Shown here: positions 24,603 through 34,721 of the stretch, piece after piece
Numbering within the stretch: the stretch's first letter is position 1
Layout: the number at the start of each line of letters is the position of its first letter
Origin: JANXUR01 sp038229415
Lineage (GTDB): Bacteria > Acidobacteriota > Terriglobia > Terriglobales > Acidobacteriaceae
Assembly: GCA_038229415.1 (NCBI GenBank)
Contig: JBBROM010000014.1
Location: 1-64,000, forward strand
DNA: 64,000 nt
Reading direction: 5' to 3'
The notes under the pieces: model-generated
The model's input: the letters and a program-made list of their open reading frames with translations, nothing else
The model's database searches: none
Told to the model about the DNA's origin: nothing
Position numbers and translations under genes: made by a program

Positions 24603-26762
24603 TTACTTCACGCCCGCGCCGCTCAGCGGCGTCAGTTGCGGACTGCCGCCGCCGCTGTCATACACCGCCAGGTTGCTTGACCTGCCTGCGGTGATCTGCG
24701 GAGTGAAGGTCACGTTCAGCGTGCACGTTCCCAGCGCGGGCACGGAGCTGCCGCAATTGTTGGTTTGGGCGAAGTCGCGCACGTTGCCGCCGAAAAAGCT
24801 TACCAGCGTCACATTCAGCGCGTTGGTGCCGTGATTGGTCAGCGTCACCGCCATCGGCGGGCTGGTGGTTCCCTTCTTCACGTTGCCAAAGTTGAGGCTC
24901 GTCGGGGAAAACGTCACCAAGGTGCCGGTGCCGCTCAGCGCCACGGTTTGCGGTCTGCCCACTGCGTTGTCGGTGAACGTTACGGCGCCGGTCTTGGGGC
25001 CTTTGCTGCTGGGCTTAAACGCCACGTCAAACGAGCAACTGGTTCCGGGCGCAACCGTCGTCGGGCACGGGCGCCGCATCAGAAAGTCACCGCTGATGGT
25101 CTGGCTCGTAATGTTCAGCGTTGCATTGCCCGTGTTGGTCAGCGTCACCGTTTGGGTGGGCGTCACTTGATTCACCTGTTGCGTACCAAAGTTCAGGCTG
25201 GTCGGAGTGAAAGATGCAACAGCAGTCGTGCCCGTGCCCGTCAGCGCAATCTCTTGCGTGTATCCGACCGCGTTGTCGGTCAGGATGACCAAGCCAGCGC
25301 GAACTCCGGAGCCGAGCGGCGAGAAGGTGACTGTGATGGTACAGGTCGCACCTGCCGCCACGCTATTGCCGCAAGTATTGGTCTGGGCAAAGTCGCCCGG
25401 ATTGAGGCCGCCTAGTGTGATGCTGGTCAGGTTTAGCGTCGTGGCTGCGGTGTTAGTAATCGTAACCACCTGCGGCGGACTGATCGTGCCGCCCGCTTGC
25501 GCCGCATACACAAGCGACCCCGAGGAGAAGCCGACGGTGGTCTGCAACAAAAGGCCCACCTGAGGCCCCCCTGAGCTAAGCAAGTCCAGTAGACCGTCTC
25601 CGTTAAAGTCAGCCGCAAGTAGATAGCTTGGCGCAATCTGTGGCGTGGCAAAGCTTACCGGTGGCGCAAATGTCCCGTCGCCGTTGCCTAGAAGTACTGA
25701 GACGGTCGCATTTGTGGTTTCCGAGCACGTTACATCGACTCCACAAGTGTTTGTAACTGCCACATCCTGCTTACCATCCTCGTTGAAGTCGCCGGCAACT
25801 AAGCCCGATGACCCGATCCCAGATGGATACTGCTGTGCGGCTTGGAAAGTGCCGTCTCCATTTCCTAGCAGCACAGAGACTGTTTCGGTGCCTTCTACGG
25901 TCGAATCGGTATCAACGACGATGTCTTGAATTCCGTTGCCTGTTAAGTCAGATGCCACTAGGAAATACGCACCCGAGACCGGATAGGTTGCTGGCGTTTG
26001 AAAGGTACCGTCGCCTTTGTTTAGCATAACGATGACGGCGCCACTGACACCGTATTGCAACGCAAACGCCAGATCCGCCTTGCCGTCATGATTGAAGTCT
26101 GCAGAGATAACACCCGCCACTCCAAACGATTGCGGAAATTGAGTCGGAGTCGAAAATGTGCCATCGCCATTCCCGACTAAAACCCAGAGTACACCGAAGT
26201 TATAGTCGGTTACTGCAAGGTCAAGCTTCTTGTCGCCATTGAAATCTGCGACGGCAAGGCTTAGCGCGAATCCGTTCGGCGAGCCAAACGTCGTGGTCTG
26301 CGCAGTTTGGAACGAGCCGTCACCATTTCCAAGCATAATAGCGACAGCGAGGAAGTCATTAGGAAATGCAATCAGCCCGATGACTAAATCTTGCTTTCCG
26401 TCACCATTCACGTCGGCCAGTGCAACCGACTGCGTACTGCCGTTCACCCTGTAAACGACGGGTTCCTGGAACGAGCCGTCGCCTTTCCCCAAGAGCACAT
26501 TCACCGCAGTCGTGCAGCTGCTAGTTACAAGGTCTGGCACACCGTCGCCGTTGACGTCGCCCGACGCCGCGCCGCAACCCGCATATTGATTCACGGAACT
26601 CTGAGAGAATCCGATTGTTGAAGAGGCAGCACCCGACTGACGAGTGTCATGGCGCGCGCTTGATGAAGGTTCGGTGTTAGCGGCAATCGTTGCTTGACTG
26701 CCTAGTATTAGGAGCGCGAACGCAATGATCTGGATAGATAACTGCCTCAATTGTATGGTCAT
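24603..26762 (-). CDS. Secreted FG-GAP repeat protein with choice-of-anchor D domains
   Basis: 719 residues: a signal peptide (IIAFALLILGSQATIAA), then seven FG-GAP/VCBS repeats with calcium-loop motifs such as DVNGDGVPDLV, DVNGDGKQDLV, DFNGDKKLDLA, DFNHDGKADLA, DLTGNGIQDIV, DFNEDGKQDVA and DFNGDGLLDLL (about residues 60-400), predicted to form a beta-propeller. Then come three Ig-like choice-of-anchor D (ASPM-SPD-2-Hydin type) domains, each with SLNFG/NPGDFAQTNTCG and VTFTP motifs. The ATG has GGAGG 5 nt upstream. The role is probably extracellular adhesion or matrix binding, by family. It lies 57 nt after the beta-helix gene on the same strand, so co-transcription is likely. Confidence 0.85.
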   Translation of the reverse strand: MTIQLRQLSIQIIAFALLILGSQATIAANTEPSSSARHDTRQSGAASSTIGFSQSSVNQYAGCGAASGDVNGDGVPDLVTSSCTTAVNVLLGKGDGSFQEPVVYRVNGSTQSVALADVNGDGKQDLVIGLIAFPNDFLAVAIMLGNGDGSFQTAQTTTFGSPNGFALSLAVADFNGDKKLDLAVTDYNFGVLWVLVGNGDGTFSTPTQFPQSFGVAGVISADFNHDGKADLAFALQYGVSGAVIVMLNKGDGTFQTPATYPVSGAYFLVASDLTGNGIQDIVVDTDSTVEGTETVSVLLGNGDGTFQAAQQYPSGIGSSGLVAGDFNEDGKQDVAVTNTCGVDVTCSETTNATVSVLLGNGDGTFAPPVSFATPQIAPSYLLAADFNGDGLLDLLSSGGPQVGLLLQTTVGFSSGSLVYAAQAGGTISPPQVVTITNTAATTLNLTSITLGGLNPGDFAQTNTCGNSVAAGATCTITVTFSPLGSGVRAGLVILTDNAVGYTQEIALTGTGTTAVASFTPTSLNFGTQQVNQVTPTQTVTLTNTGNATLNITSQTISGDFLMRRPCPTTVAPGTSCSFDVAFKPSSKGPKTGAVTFTDNAVGRPQTVALSGTGTLVTFSPTSLNFGNVKKGTTSPPMAVTLTNHGTNALNVTLVSFFGGNVRDFAQTNNCGSSVPALGTCTLNVTFTPQITAGRSSNLAVYDSGGGSPQLTPLSGAGVK

Positions 26763-26819
26763 ATTACCTCCATATTGTGCCTAGAAAGCGTTTGATGATT
26801 TCTGCCAGGATAAGCCTGC

Positions 26820-29094
26820 CTACTGGCCCTGAATGTTAAGAAGCACTCTTACCATTCGAGCGCCTGTCGAAAGATCGAGCACCATGCCGAAAACCTCAGC
26901 CGTCCCCTTGGTTGAACTGTCTTTGCACTTCCCCGGAGTCGCTGATGGAATGGCGTAGTGCCCAGGCGTGGTTGACCCATCGAATGCGCATGCGGCGACG
27001 CCGCCAACCGCTATAGTTGCACTGCCTGACGTGCCAGCGGTCGCGACAACAATTCCAATCAGTCCGGTCGTCTGGGCGCCTGTCGTCACAGCGCATACGG
27101 GCGCACCTCCAGGGCACCCGGTCATTGTTAAAACGGTACTGAACCCAAGTGTGGTGCCGGTTGTTGTCTCATTTGGAATGGAGACGTTGAGAGCTCTGCT
27201 AGTCGCAGGAGTTATCGGTGAGCTAACGAAGGGCGTGCCCGACCCGAGAGTAACTCCTGAATCATCGGTTACCCAAGAAGAATTTGTGCCAAGGTGTGTA
27301 ATTGTCGTAGGCGTGCTGCTGAAGACTGGCTTGTAGATGTCAATATTCGAACATCCCGCACCGATGCTGATACCAGTGGCGAAGGATGCAACGACCGGGA
27401 ATGCGATGCGAGTTCCGAAGCACTTATTTAGCGAAGCGAGCGGGTTGGTTTGGGTTTGGAGATCAATACCGATGCCGCTGGCAGCGGTGTTAATGTTTTC
27501 TTCCTTAACCTGGACGATGCTGGCTGCGGCAATATCCACCAGCCGGATATGGGCGGCGGGGAAATCGCGAATCGCAATGTCGTGAATGCGGACGTTGCCG
27601 CCCGCCACAGTATTGCTGGAAATAGGGTCGCGCTCCAGGTCAATGCCTATCCCAGTGCCGCCTGTCGTGGTGTCGCTGCTGGTAATCGCGCCGCCGTCAA
27701 TTTCGATATCGCTGAAATTTCCAGGAGCCCGAATGCCAAACTTGCAGCCATCGCCTCGTATCTTGTGGATAGTGCCGAGCTGTACTTGGGCTGTGGCGTT
27801 GCCACCATCAATATAGATGCAGTCGCCAGAACCGAAGTTCACAAAGGACGCACGATCTAAATACAACCCGTGAACCTCGCCAAGGAAGGCGATCCCGCCA
27901 AAGGCAACACCCAGCGCGTCTTCTATCCCCATGCCATACATTCCGAAGCCTGAGATGGTGGCAAGCTTGTCTCCGACTTGAACGCCGTATACTCGGGAGC
28001 CTACGACGATCTCCGGGGTCGGTCGAGTCCCGGCGTACGTACCGCCGCCGATGCCGCCGTCGCCTAGTCCGCCATCGCCCGCAAGAACAATGTTATTTGA
28101 AGGTGGGGAGGTATTTCCCGAGAGTACCCTTGTCGTAGCCATATAGAATCGGCCGGTGTGCGTGCCGCCGGTTGGGGCAGGATAGGTGAAATGAAGTTTG
28201 CAGCCTGTTGTAGTTGCGTTGGGCAAGGCAGAACGTGTGCATGCGCCCAGCGCAGCGTTGAAGGCCGCAGTATTATCCGTACCCCAAACCACAGTGTTTG
28301 TTCCAGTGAGGGCGGCGGGTGTTGGGTCGGTAAGGACGACCTCGGTCGTGGAATTTACCGTACTAATCTTGGTCTGCCACGAAGTGAGCGCCGGAGGAAG
28401 TGGACCAGCTTGAGCGATGCTATTAAGTGTGACCACATGGGTTCCGCCAAACGTGCATGCATTGTAGGTCTGTGCCAGAGTTCCCGAAGTACAATAGGCG
28501 ACATCCGTTGAGGTCGTGGAAAGAGTCTGCTGAACTTCTCGCCCCATCGCGGTTCCCGCATACACTGCGAACGAGGTAATCAGCATGCTTCCCGGCGTGG
28601 TACTGCTGACACTGATATTGCCGTTACTGCTGACGCAGCTTACGGCAACCATTTGCTCAGTTACGGCCTTCGTTTCGCCCAAAAAGTACGGTGTGCCGCT
28701 GGTGTTCTCCGCTACCCACGTTATCTGCACCCAATATGTACCCGTCTTCAAGGTACCTGATCCGCCGCAATTCGCCGTTGGCGTCAGGGTCGGCAAGTTC
28801 ATTATTCCATTACCAGCGAATGCAATGGTCTTGGTTGCGTCACCAGGTTTCGTGAACTGAGGTGAGCCGCTGATATCCAACAGGGAGTTCGTGGTGCCCC
28901 TGACCGCATTGACGTTGATTAGTGCATCATCTTTGCCGCCATAAGCAGGGTCAGAAATGTCCAGCCAAGGATTAGGTCCCGGGAAGGTGTTCCCCTGAGC
29001 CAAGGCGTTATGCCCGAGAACTGCCAGGCAAATGGCGATCAGAATGCCGGGGGGGGGGTAAAATTCGAGTCAACCAGTTCAAGCGACGCAGCAT
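26820..29094 (-). CDS. Secreted beta-helix protein, frameshifted in the signal peptide
   Basis: The long frame (26820-29003) encodes a pectate-lyase-like right-handed beta-helix protein: glycine/asparagine-rich coils such as GIGIDLERDPISSNTVAGGN, NFSDIEIDGGAITSSD and RIHDIAIRDFPAAHIRLVDI in the middle, and a beta-rich C-terminus. Its best start lies outside that frame: ATG at 29094 with GAGG 5 nt upstream. From there the sequence reads MLRRLNWLTRILPPP, hits a run of ten C (29058-29049) and goes out of frame. With nine C it would continue GILIAICLAVLGHNALAQ, a complete signal peptide, into the long frame. So the gene is either off in this copy (phase variation) or carries a sequencing error. 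No catalytic function is assigned. Confidence 0.7.
29049..29058. repeat. Homopolymer of ten G/C in a signal-peptide coding region
   Basis: Ten consecutive G on the + strand (C on the coding strand) sit between codons 12 and 16 of the beta-helix gene. It is the longest G/C run that I noticed in the window, and one base too long for the gene to be read in frame. Confidence 0.9.
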
Positions 29095-29260
29095 GGGCAC
29101 CTCGCAAACAGATTTGAAAACGTAGATCACCCTAGGGTCGTCGCGCCGGGGGGACGGCACAACCAAACTCGCGTGACAGGATTCACGCTTAATCGCCGTA
29201 AAGCACCAGCAAGGCGTCTTGTCAACCGCAAAAGGCCACGCCTCGCCCGTGCGCCCGCGT

Positions 29261-29289
29261 TTGTCTTTTGCCCATGCCGGGCATATACT
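29261..29289 (+). promoter_or_regulatory. Candidate sigma70 promoter for rimP-nusA-infB
   Basis: TTGTCT (29261-29266) and TATACT (29284-29289) are separated by exactly 17 nt and lie 113 nt before rimP. Four and five of six positions match the sigma70 consensus. This would give a leader of about 105 nt. Confidence 0.6.
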
Positions 29290-29401
29290 TTGAGTTGAGA
29301 ACTGTTGTGTAGTTTCCATGTTGTTTGGCGAAGCACACCAGTGGGCGCAAGCCCACTTTTCTGTTTGCGCCGAAAGTGTTCTGGAAACCAGAAAGTGAAG
29401 C

Positions 29402-29980
29402 ATGGCTCTACAGACATCCAGTCCCCTGGAAAAGGTCACCGAGATTGCGGGGCGAGTGGCGGCATCGTTGGGGCTGGAAGTGGTGGAAGTGGAGTTGCTG
29501 GGCAGCGGCAAGCATCGCACCCTGCGCTTGTTTATTGACAAGCTCAACCCAGTGAATTTGTTTGATGGGGTGACCCACGAAGACTGCTCGAATGTGAGCC
29601 GGGATGTGAGCGTGATCCTCGACGTGGAGGACACGGTGCCGGGCGGCAACTATACGCTGGAAGTTTCGTCGCCGGGGTTGGATCGCAAGTTATTCCGCGA
29701 AAAGGACTTTGCGCGCTTTCAGGGTAGTCTGGTGAAGCTTTCGACGTACCAGCCCGTGAATGGGAATCGGCACTTTGAAGGGCGTCTGGTTCGCTTTGCT
29801 GAAGGGCGGCTGACGCTGGAGCTGGCGACCAAGAAGCGCAAAAAGAAAGACGCGGCGAAGATTGAAAAGAGAGAAAAGATTGAAAAGTCGGAAAAGACAG
29901 ATAAAGCCGAACTGGAAGATGGGACGCTGGAAGTAGCGTTTGCGGACGTGGAAAAGGCCAATCTGGTTCCCGAGATCTAG
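29402..29980 (+). CDS. rimP: Ribosome maturation factor RimP
   Basis: RimP assists maturation of the 30S subunit. The N-terminal domain is seen in VTEIAGRVAASLGLEVVEVELLG and LRLFIDKLNPVNLFDGVTHEDCSNVSRDVSVILD; the conserved YTLEVSSPGLDRKLFREKDFARFQG follows, and then a C-terminal SH3-like domain. The 192-residue length exceeds the usual 150-170 because a lysine/glutamate-rich stretch (KKRKKKDAAKIEKREKIEK) is inserted in the C-terminal domain before LEVAFADVEKANLVPEI. It heads the rimP-nusA-infB operon. Confidence 0.96.
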   Translation: MALQTSSPLEKVTEIAGRVAASLGLEVVEVELLGSGKHRTLRLFIDKLNPVNLFDGVTHEDCSNVSRDVSVILDVEDTVPGGNYTLEVSSPGLDRKLFREKDFARFQGSLVKLSTYQPVNGNRHFEGRLVRFAEGRLTLELATKKRKKKDAAKIEKREKIEKSEKTDKAELEDGTLEVAFADVEKANLVPEI

Positions 29981-30087
29981 GGCGAACGTTGGCCGCAGAG
30001 CCGGCCGCTAAAAGCAGCCTGTGGCTGCACTCCCCGCACAGTTGAATAAGGTTTTGCAGGTTTGCAGAAGGCATTTAGAAGGTATTC

Positions 30088-31602
30088 ATGGCGAGCGAGC
30101 TCTACAACATGATCGAACAGCTGAGCCGCGACAAGGGCATTGACCCTCAGATCGTGATCAGCGCCCTGGAAGACGCCATTGTGGTGGCCACGCGCAAGCA
30201 CTACCACTCGCAGGAGAATCTGCGCGCGTTTGTGGATAAGGGAACCGGCAAGATTCACGCGTTCGCGGCGAAGGAAATCATGGCGACCCCGGAAGAGGTC
30301 ACCGACGCGAATTTGCAGATGACGGTGGACGAGGCGCGCGAGCTGGATGCGGACGCGGAAGTGGGCGGGGAGATTCTTATTCCCAAAGTGACGGAAGGTG
30401 TGCTCGGGCGCATTTCCGCACAGCTGGCCAAGCAAGTCATCTTTCAGAAGGTGCGGGAAGCAGAACGCGACACCGTTTACAACGAGTACGTGGGTCGCAT
30501 CGGTGAGATCGTGAACGCCTCGGTGAAGCGCATTGAAGGCCCGGAAGTGATCGTGGATCTGGGCAAGGCAGAAGCCCGCATGCCGCGGAAAGAGCAGTCG
30601 CGGCTGGAGTCGTTTGCGATCGGCGAACGGATTCGGGTGCTGATCTCGCGGATTGAGAAAGCATCGCGTGGGCCGCAGGTGGTGGTATCGCGGGCCGCGC
30701 CAGAGCTGGTGCAAAACTTGTTCCAGACCGAAGTGCCAGAAATTTACGATGGCACCGTACAAGTGCGTGCCATTGCCCGCGAAGCCGGTGAGCGCACCAA
30801 AATCGCCGTCCAGTCGCGCGACAAAGATGTGGACGCCGTTGGCGCCTGCGTGGGCATGAAGGGCATGCGGGTGCAGTCCATCATCCGCGAGTTGCGCGGC
30901 GAAAAAATTGACATCATCGAGTGGCATGAAGATGCGGTAACGTTCGCAGAAAAAGCGTTGCAGCCTGCCAAAGTGTCGCGGGTTTCCATTGTGGACGCTG
31001 CCGAAAAGCAGTTGGAAGTGATTGTGGACGACACCCAGCTTTCACTGGCGATTGGCAAGAAGGGCCAGAACGTCCGCCTCGCGGCCAAGTTGCTGGGCTG
31101 GAAGATTGACATCAAGAGCGAGGAAGAGAAGCGTCAGGAGGTCGAGCAGGCGATGTCGGCTGTGATGACGCAGACTTCCACCCCGATCGAGCAGTTGACC
31201 GACGTTGGCGAGGGCGTCATCGAGAAGCTCAAGGAAGCTGGCGTAACCACCATCGAAGGCTTGGCGGATATGACGCCGGAACAGCTGGAAGCCATCGGCG
31301 GCATTGGCCCCAAGACGGTAGAAAAAATCAGCATCGCGGTCAATAATTATTTCGCCAGTTTAGTGGTGCCAGAAGCCGAGCCTAGCGTGGCGGAAGAGGC
31401 CGCGGAAGAGATGGTTCAGACGGCGGAAGCAGGCGAGATATCTCCCGTAGAGGGCGAAGCAGCGTCGCAGGAAGCTGACGCTATGCCGGAGGCCGATGCT
31501 GCAGCAGTCGAGGTTGCGGAGGTCGAGGCGACTCCGGCGATTGAGCCGGTGGCAGATGTCCCGGTCGCGGCTGAAGGTGAAGGCCACGAACATGGCTCGT
31601 AG
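30088..31602 (+). CDS. nusA: Transcription termination/antitermination protein NusA
   Basis: NusA binds RNA polymerase and modulates pausing, termination and antitermination. Order: N-terminal domain (1-130), S1 domain (VGRIGEIVNASVKRIEG), KH1 and KH2 with the signature VGACVGMKGMRVQSIIRELRGEKIDIIEW and LAIGKKGQNVRLAAKLLGWKIDI (residues about 250-345), then one helix-hairpin-helix-like segment with AIGGIGPKTVEKISIAVNNY. The final 70 residues are very acidic, Glu/Ala-rich and probably disordered. 504 residues. No ylxR or L7Ae-like gene lies between it and infB, only 140 nt. Confidence 0.97.
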   Translation: MASELYNMIEQLSRDKGIDPQIVISALEDAIVVATRKHYHSQENLRAFVDKGTGKIHAFAAKEIMATPEEVTDANLQMTVDEARELDADAEVGGEILIPKVTEGVLGRISAQLAKQVIFQKVREAERDTVYNEYVGRIGEIVNASVKRIEGPEVIVDLGKAEARMPRKEQSRLESFAIGERIRVLISRIEKASRGPQVVVSRAAPELVQNLFQTEVPEIYDGTVQVRAIAREAGERTKIAVQSRDKDVDAVGACVGMKGMRVQSIIRELRGEKIDIIEWHEDAVTFAEKALQPAKVSRVSIVDAAEKQLEVIVDDTQLSLAIGKKGQNVRLAAKLLGWKIDIKSEEEKRQEVEQAMSAVMTQTSTPIEQLTDVGEGVIEKLKEAGVTTIEGLADMTPEQLEAIGGIGPKTVEKISIAVNNYFASLVVPEAEPSVAEEAAEEMVQTAEAGEISPVEGEAASQEADAMPEADAAAVEVAEVEATPAIEPVADVPVAAEGEGHEHGS

Positions 31603-31742
31603 GGCCACAAGTTTTGCGACGACACAGGTGGTGGTTTGCGGTTGTGTCTGCGCAAGTGATTCAAGCTGTACAAGTTGGATTCGGTGTCACCGAGAGGGTG
31701 CCATGAACAGCTAAGTGAGATTTGCAGGAAATCAGGGGGCGG

Positions 31743-34691
31743 ATGCAGCAAAAGATTCGAATTAACGACTTGGCCCGAGAGCTCGAAGTGAAGAGCAAGG
31801 CCATTCTTGATGTTTTGGACGAGATCGGAATCGTCGAGAAAAAGACGCATTCCAGCTCCCTGGAGAACGACGAAGCCCTTAAGATTCGCGCCCATTTTGG
31901 CGTGCCGAGTGGCGGGGAAAGTTCGCCCAAGCCCTCCAAACCCTCCAACGTAGACGAACTGAAACCCAAGTTTGATCTCTCGAACATTGCCAAGCCTGGC
32001 GATGTTCTAAAGGCCATCCTGCAAAAGCAGCAGGCTGCGGCCCCTGGAGCGCCCATGCGCCCGGTGGCAACGCCGCCTTCGGCGCGTCCCGTGGCAACGC
32101 CACCAGTGGCTCGCCCCGTGGTGACTCCTGCTGCCGCAGCACCAGCAACTTCCGCCACAGCCGCTGCTCCGCCTACGGTAAAGCCAGCGGCCCCGGCAGC
32201 TACTCCCTACACACCTAGAACCATCCTGCCGCAAACCGGCCCAAGGCCGGTATTCCAGCCGCGGGCGATTCCGGCCTCGGCAGTGGTACGACCTCCAGTG
32301 GTTGCGGCGCCTGTTGCGGTAGCGCCGGTTGCGCCTCTCGTAGCTTCGGAAGCAGTTGCAGCCCCCCGAGTTGCCTCGGAAGTGCCCGGATTTACCGGCG
32401 AAGCAGTTGCCATGCCGCAAGCTGTGGAGGTAACGCAGCCAGTTGCGGCAGCTTCAGCGCCCTCGCAGGTGCCAGGACGGCGAATGATCATGCCGCAAAC
32501 CGGACCGCGTCCGGTGTATACCGCGCCGGTTCGCCCGGCTGCGGTTGCGCGCCCGGTGCCAGGCAAGCCCGTACCCGGTCGCCCCATCTTCGAACGCCCA
32601 CGCCCCGGCGCAGGTGGCCCCGGAGGCGCACCTGGTGCCCCCGGCTCACGTCCGCTGCGTCCCGGCGAACGCCGTCCCACTCATCCCACACGCACTCATC
32701 CGACTGGCCCACGTCCGGGAGGCCCCGGCGTAGCCCTGCCCGCTTCCGGCCCGCCGCCTCCGGGCGCGTCTCGCCCCGGTGCCCGCCCGATGCGCGGAAG
32801 GCCAGGTCAGAACCGCTATCCCAAGACCAAAGAAGGGCCGATGAAGGGTTTTATTCCGCCATCGCGCAACAGCGCGATTACGGAAGCCCAGCCCATTACG
32901 CGCGCCATCGTGATCTCGGAAGGCGTCAGCGTAAAAGATCTAGCAGAGAAACTCGGCATTCGCGCCAAGGATTTGATTGCTCGCCTCGTTGCTCGTGGTG
33001 TATTTGCCACAGTCAACCAGACGCTCGACGCTTCGCTGGCGACGGAAATGGCCAACTTCTTCGGAGCCGATACCTCGGTCATCAGCTTTGAAGAGCAGGC
33101 TGAGCACGAACTCATCGAAGCCGAGCTGGCGGGTGAAATTAACCCGACTGAGGCCACCACACGTCCGCCCGTCGTCACCGTCATGGGTCATGTGGATCAC
33201 GGTAAGACGACGTTGCTCGATTCAATTCGCAAGACCGAAGTGGCCGACGGCGAAGCTGGCGGCATCACCCAGCACATCGGCGCCTACAAGGTGAAGATTG
33301 CCGATCCCGAATCGCCAGCGAACGGTCGCGAGATCGTCTTCCTCGACACCCCCGGTCACCAGGCGTTTACCCGTATGCGTGCCCGCGGTGCCAAGGCGAC
33401 CGATATCGTCGTTGTGGTTGTCGCAGCCGATGACGGCGTAATGCCCCAGACGCTGGAAGCGATTGACCACGCCAAGGCTGCGGATGTGCCCATCATCGTG
33501 GCCGTCAACAAGATTGACAAGCCCGGTGCCAACCCCGAACGCGTGAAAAAGCAGCTCGCGGATCGCGGCCTGACGCCCGAAGACTGGGGCGGCAACACTG
33601 TATTCGTGGACGTCTCCGCCAAGCAGAAGACCAACCTGAATCTGCTGATGGAAATGATCTGCCTGGTCGCCGACCTGAAAGACCTCAAGGCCGTCGCCAA
33701 CCGTCCGGCAACCGGCGTCGTCCTCGAAGCCAAGCTCGATCGTGGACGCGGCCCCGTGGCCACCGTGCTCGTGCAGCAGGGCACACTGCGCACCGGTGAC
33801 AACTTCGTCGTGGGCAACGTATACGGCAAAGTGCGCGCCATGTTTGATGATCGTGGTCGGCCCATTGACGCCGCGCCGCCGTCCACGCCGGTCGAAATTC
33901 TCGGCATGGATAGTCTTCCGCAAGCGGGCGATCAATTTGTTGTAATGGCGGAGCGTGAAAAAGCTCGTGCCATTGCCGAGTATCGCGAGCAGAAGTCGCG
34001 CGAAGCCGAGCTGGCTAAGTCGTCGCGCGTCACGCTCGAAGGCCTTGCCGAGCAGATCAAGACGGCGGGCATCAAGGATCTCAACATCATCCTCAAGGGC
34101 GACGTGCAGGGCTCGGTGGAAGTGATCTCCGACCTGTTGCAGCGTACCTCGAACGACCAGGTGCGGATCAAGGTGATACGCTCCTCGGTCGGCGCTATTA
34201 CCGAGTCCGACGTGGTGCTGGCAGCGGCGTCGAACGCGATCATGATCGGCTTCAACGTGCGGCCGGACCGCAAGGCTGCCGAACTCGCCGTGCAGGACAA
34301 GGTGGAAATTCGCCTGCACACCATTATTTACGAGTTGCAGGATGAGATTAAGAAGGCCATGATCGGCCTTCTCGATCCGACCATCAAAGAAACCTACCTC
34401 GGTCGCGCGGACGTCAAAGAAACCTTCCGCATTCCGAAGGTGGGCACGGTGGCCGGTTGCCAGGTGGCGGATGGAACCATTCGTCGCGACGCCGACGTTC
34501 GCCTGCTGCGCGACAACGTGGTTATCTTCACCGGCAAAGTCCTCGCGCTCAAACGCTTCAAGGACGATGCCTCCGAAGTTCGCAGTGGCATGGAGTGCGG
34601 TATCTCCATCCAGAACTACGGCGACATTCGTGCGGGCGACGTGATCGAAGCCTTCAGTAGTGAGCACGTTGCTGGCGAGTTGCGGTCGTAG
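31743..34691 (+). CDS. infB: Translation initiation factor IF-2
   Basis: IF-2 is the GTPase that brings fMet-tRNA to the 30S subunit. The start is ATG 31743 (MQQKIRINDLARELEVKSKA), with an AGGGGG site; TTG 31722 is an alternative. The IF2_N domains are at the start and near residue 385. Between them lies a Pro/Ala/Arg-rich linker of about 250 residues, unusually long and low in complexity. The G domain begins with GHVDHGKTT at residue 482 and has DTPGH, NKID and SAK motifs; the C-terminal domains end in SGMECGISIQNYGDIRAGDVIEAF. 982 residues in total, long for the family because of the linker. Confidence 0.98.
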   Translation: MQQKIRINDLARELEVKSKAILDVLDEIGIVEKKTHSSSLENDEALKIRAHFGVPSGGESSPKPSKPSNVDELKPKFDLSNIAKPGDVLKAILQKQQAAAPGAPMRPVATPPSARPVATPPVARPVVTPAAAAPATSATAAAPPTVKPAAPAATPYTPRTILPQTGPRPVFQPRAIPASAVVRPPVVAAPVAVAPVAPLVASEAVAAPRVASEVPGFTGEAVAMPQAVEVTQPVAAASAPSQVPGRRMIMPQTGPRPVYTAPVRPAAVARPVPGKPVPGRPIFERPRPGAGGPGGAPGAPGSRPLRPGERRPTHPTRTHPTGPRPGGPGVALPASGPPPPGASRPGARPMRGRPGQNRYPKTKEGPMKGFIPPSRNSAITEAQPITRAIVISEGVSVKDLAEKLGIRAKDLIARLVARGVFATVNQTLDASLATEMANFFGADTSVISFEEQAEHELIEAELAGEINPTEATTRPPVVTVMGHVDHGKTTLLDSIRKTEVADGEAGGITQHIGAYKVKIADPESPANGREIVFLDTPGHQAFTRMRARGAKATDIVVVVVAADDGVMPQTLEAIDHAKAADVPIIVAVNKIDKPGANPERVKKQLADRGLTPEDWGGNTVFVDVSAKQKTNLNLLMEMICLVADLKDLKAVANRPATGVVLEAKLDRGRGPVATVLVQQGTLRTGDNFVVGNVYGKVRAMFDDRGRPIDAAPPSTPVEILGMDSLPQAGDQFVVMAEREKARAIAEYREQKSREAELAKSSRVTLEGLAEQIKTAGIKDLNIILKGDVQGSVEVISDLLQRTSNDQVRIKVIRSSVGAITESDVVLAAASNAIMIGFNVRPDRKAAELAVQDKVEIRLHTIIYELQDEIKKAMIGLLDPTIKETYLGRADVKETFRIPKVGTVAGCQVADGTIRRDADVRLLRDNVVIFTGKVLALKRFKDDASEVRSGMECGISIQNYGDIRAGDVIEAFSSEHVAGELRS

Positions 34692-34721
34692 CGTCGGCGC
34701 GTTGGTCACCGATGTTTTTGG

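Noticed and set aside
26820..29094. Beta-helix protein as a phage tail spike
   Set aside because: The fold would fit, but there is a signal peptide, no phage structural genes nearby, and a secreted adhesin gene next to it.
29008..29649. 213-codon minus-strand frame over the start of rimP and the C10 tract
   Set aside because: Only its last 28 codons include a real start (ATG 29094 of the beta-helix gene). The rest is antisense to rimP.
33222..34709. 495-codon open frame on the minus strand across infB
   Set aside because: Antisense shadow of the conserved IF-2 G domain; no Shine-Dalgarno site and a composition typical of such shadows.
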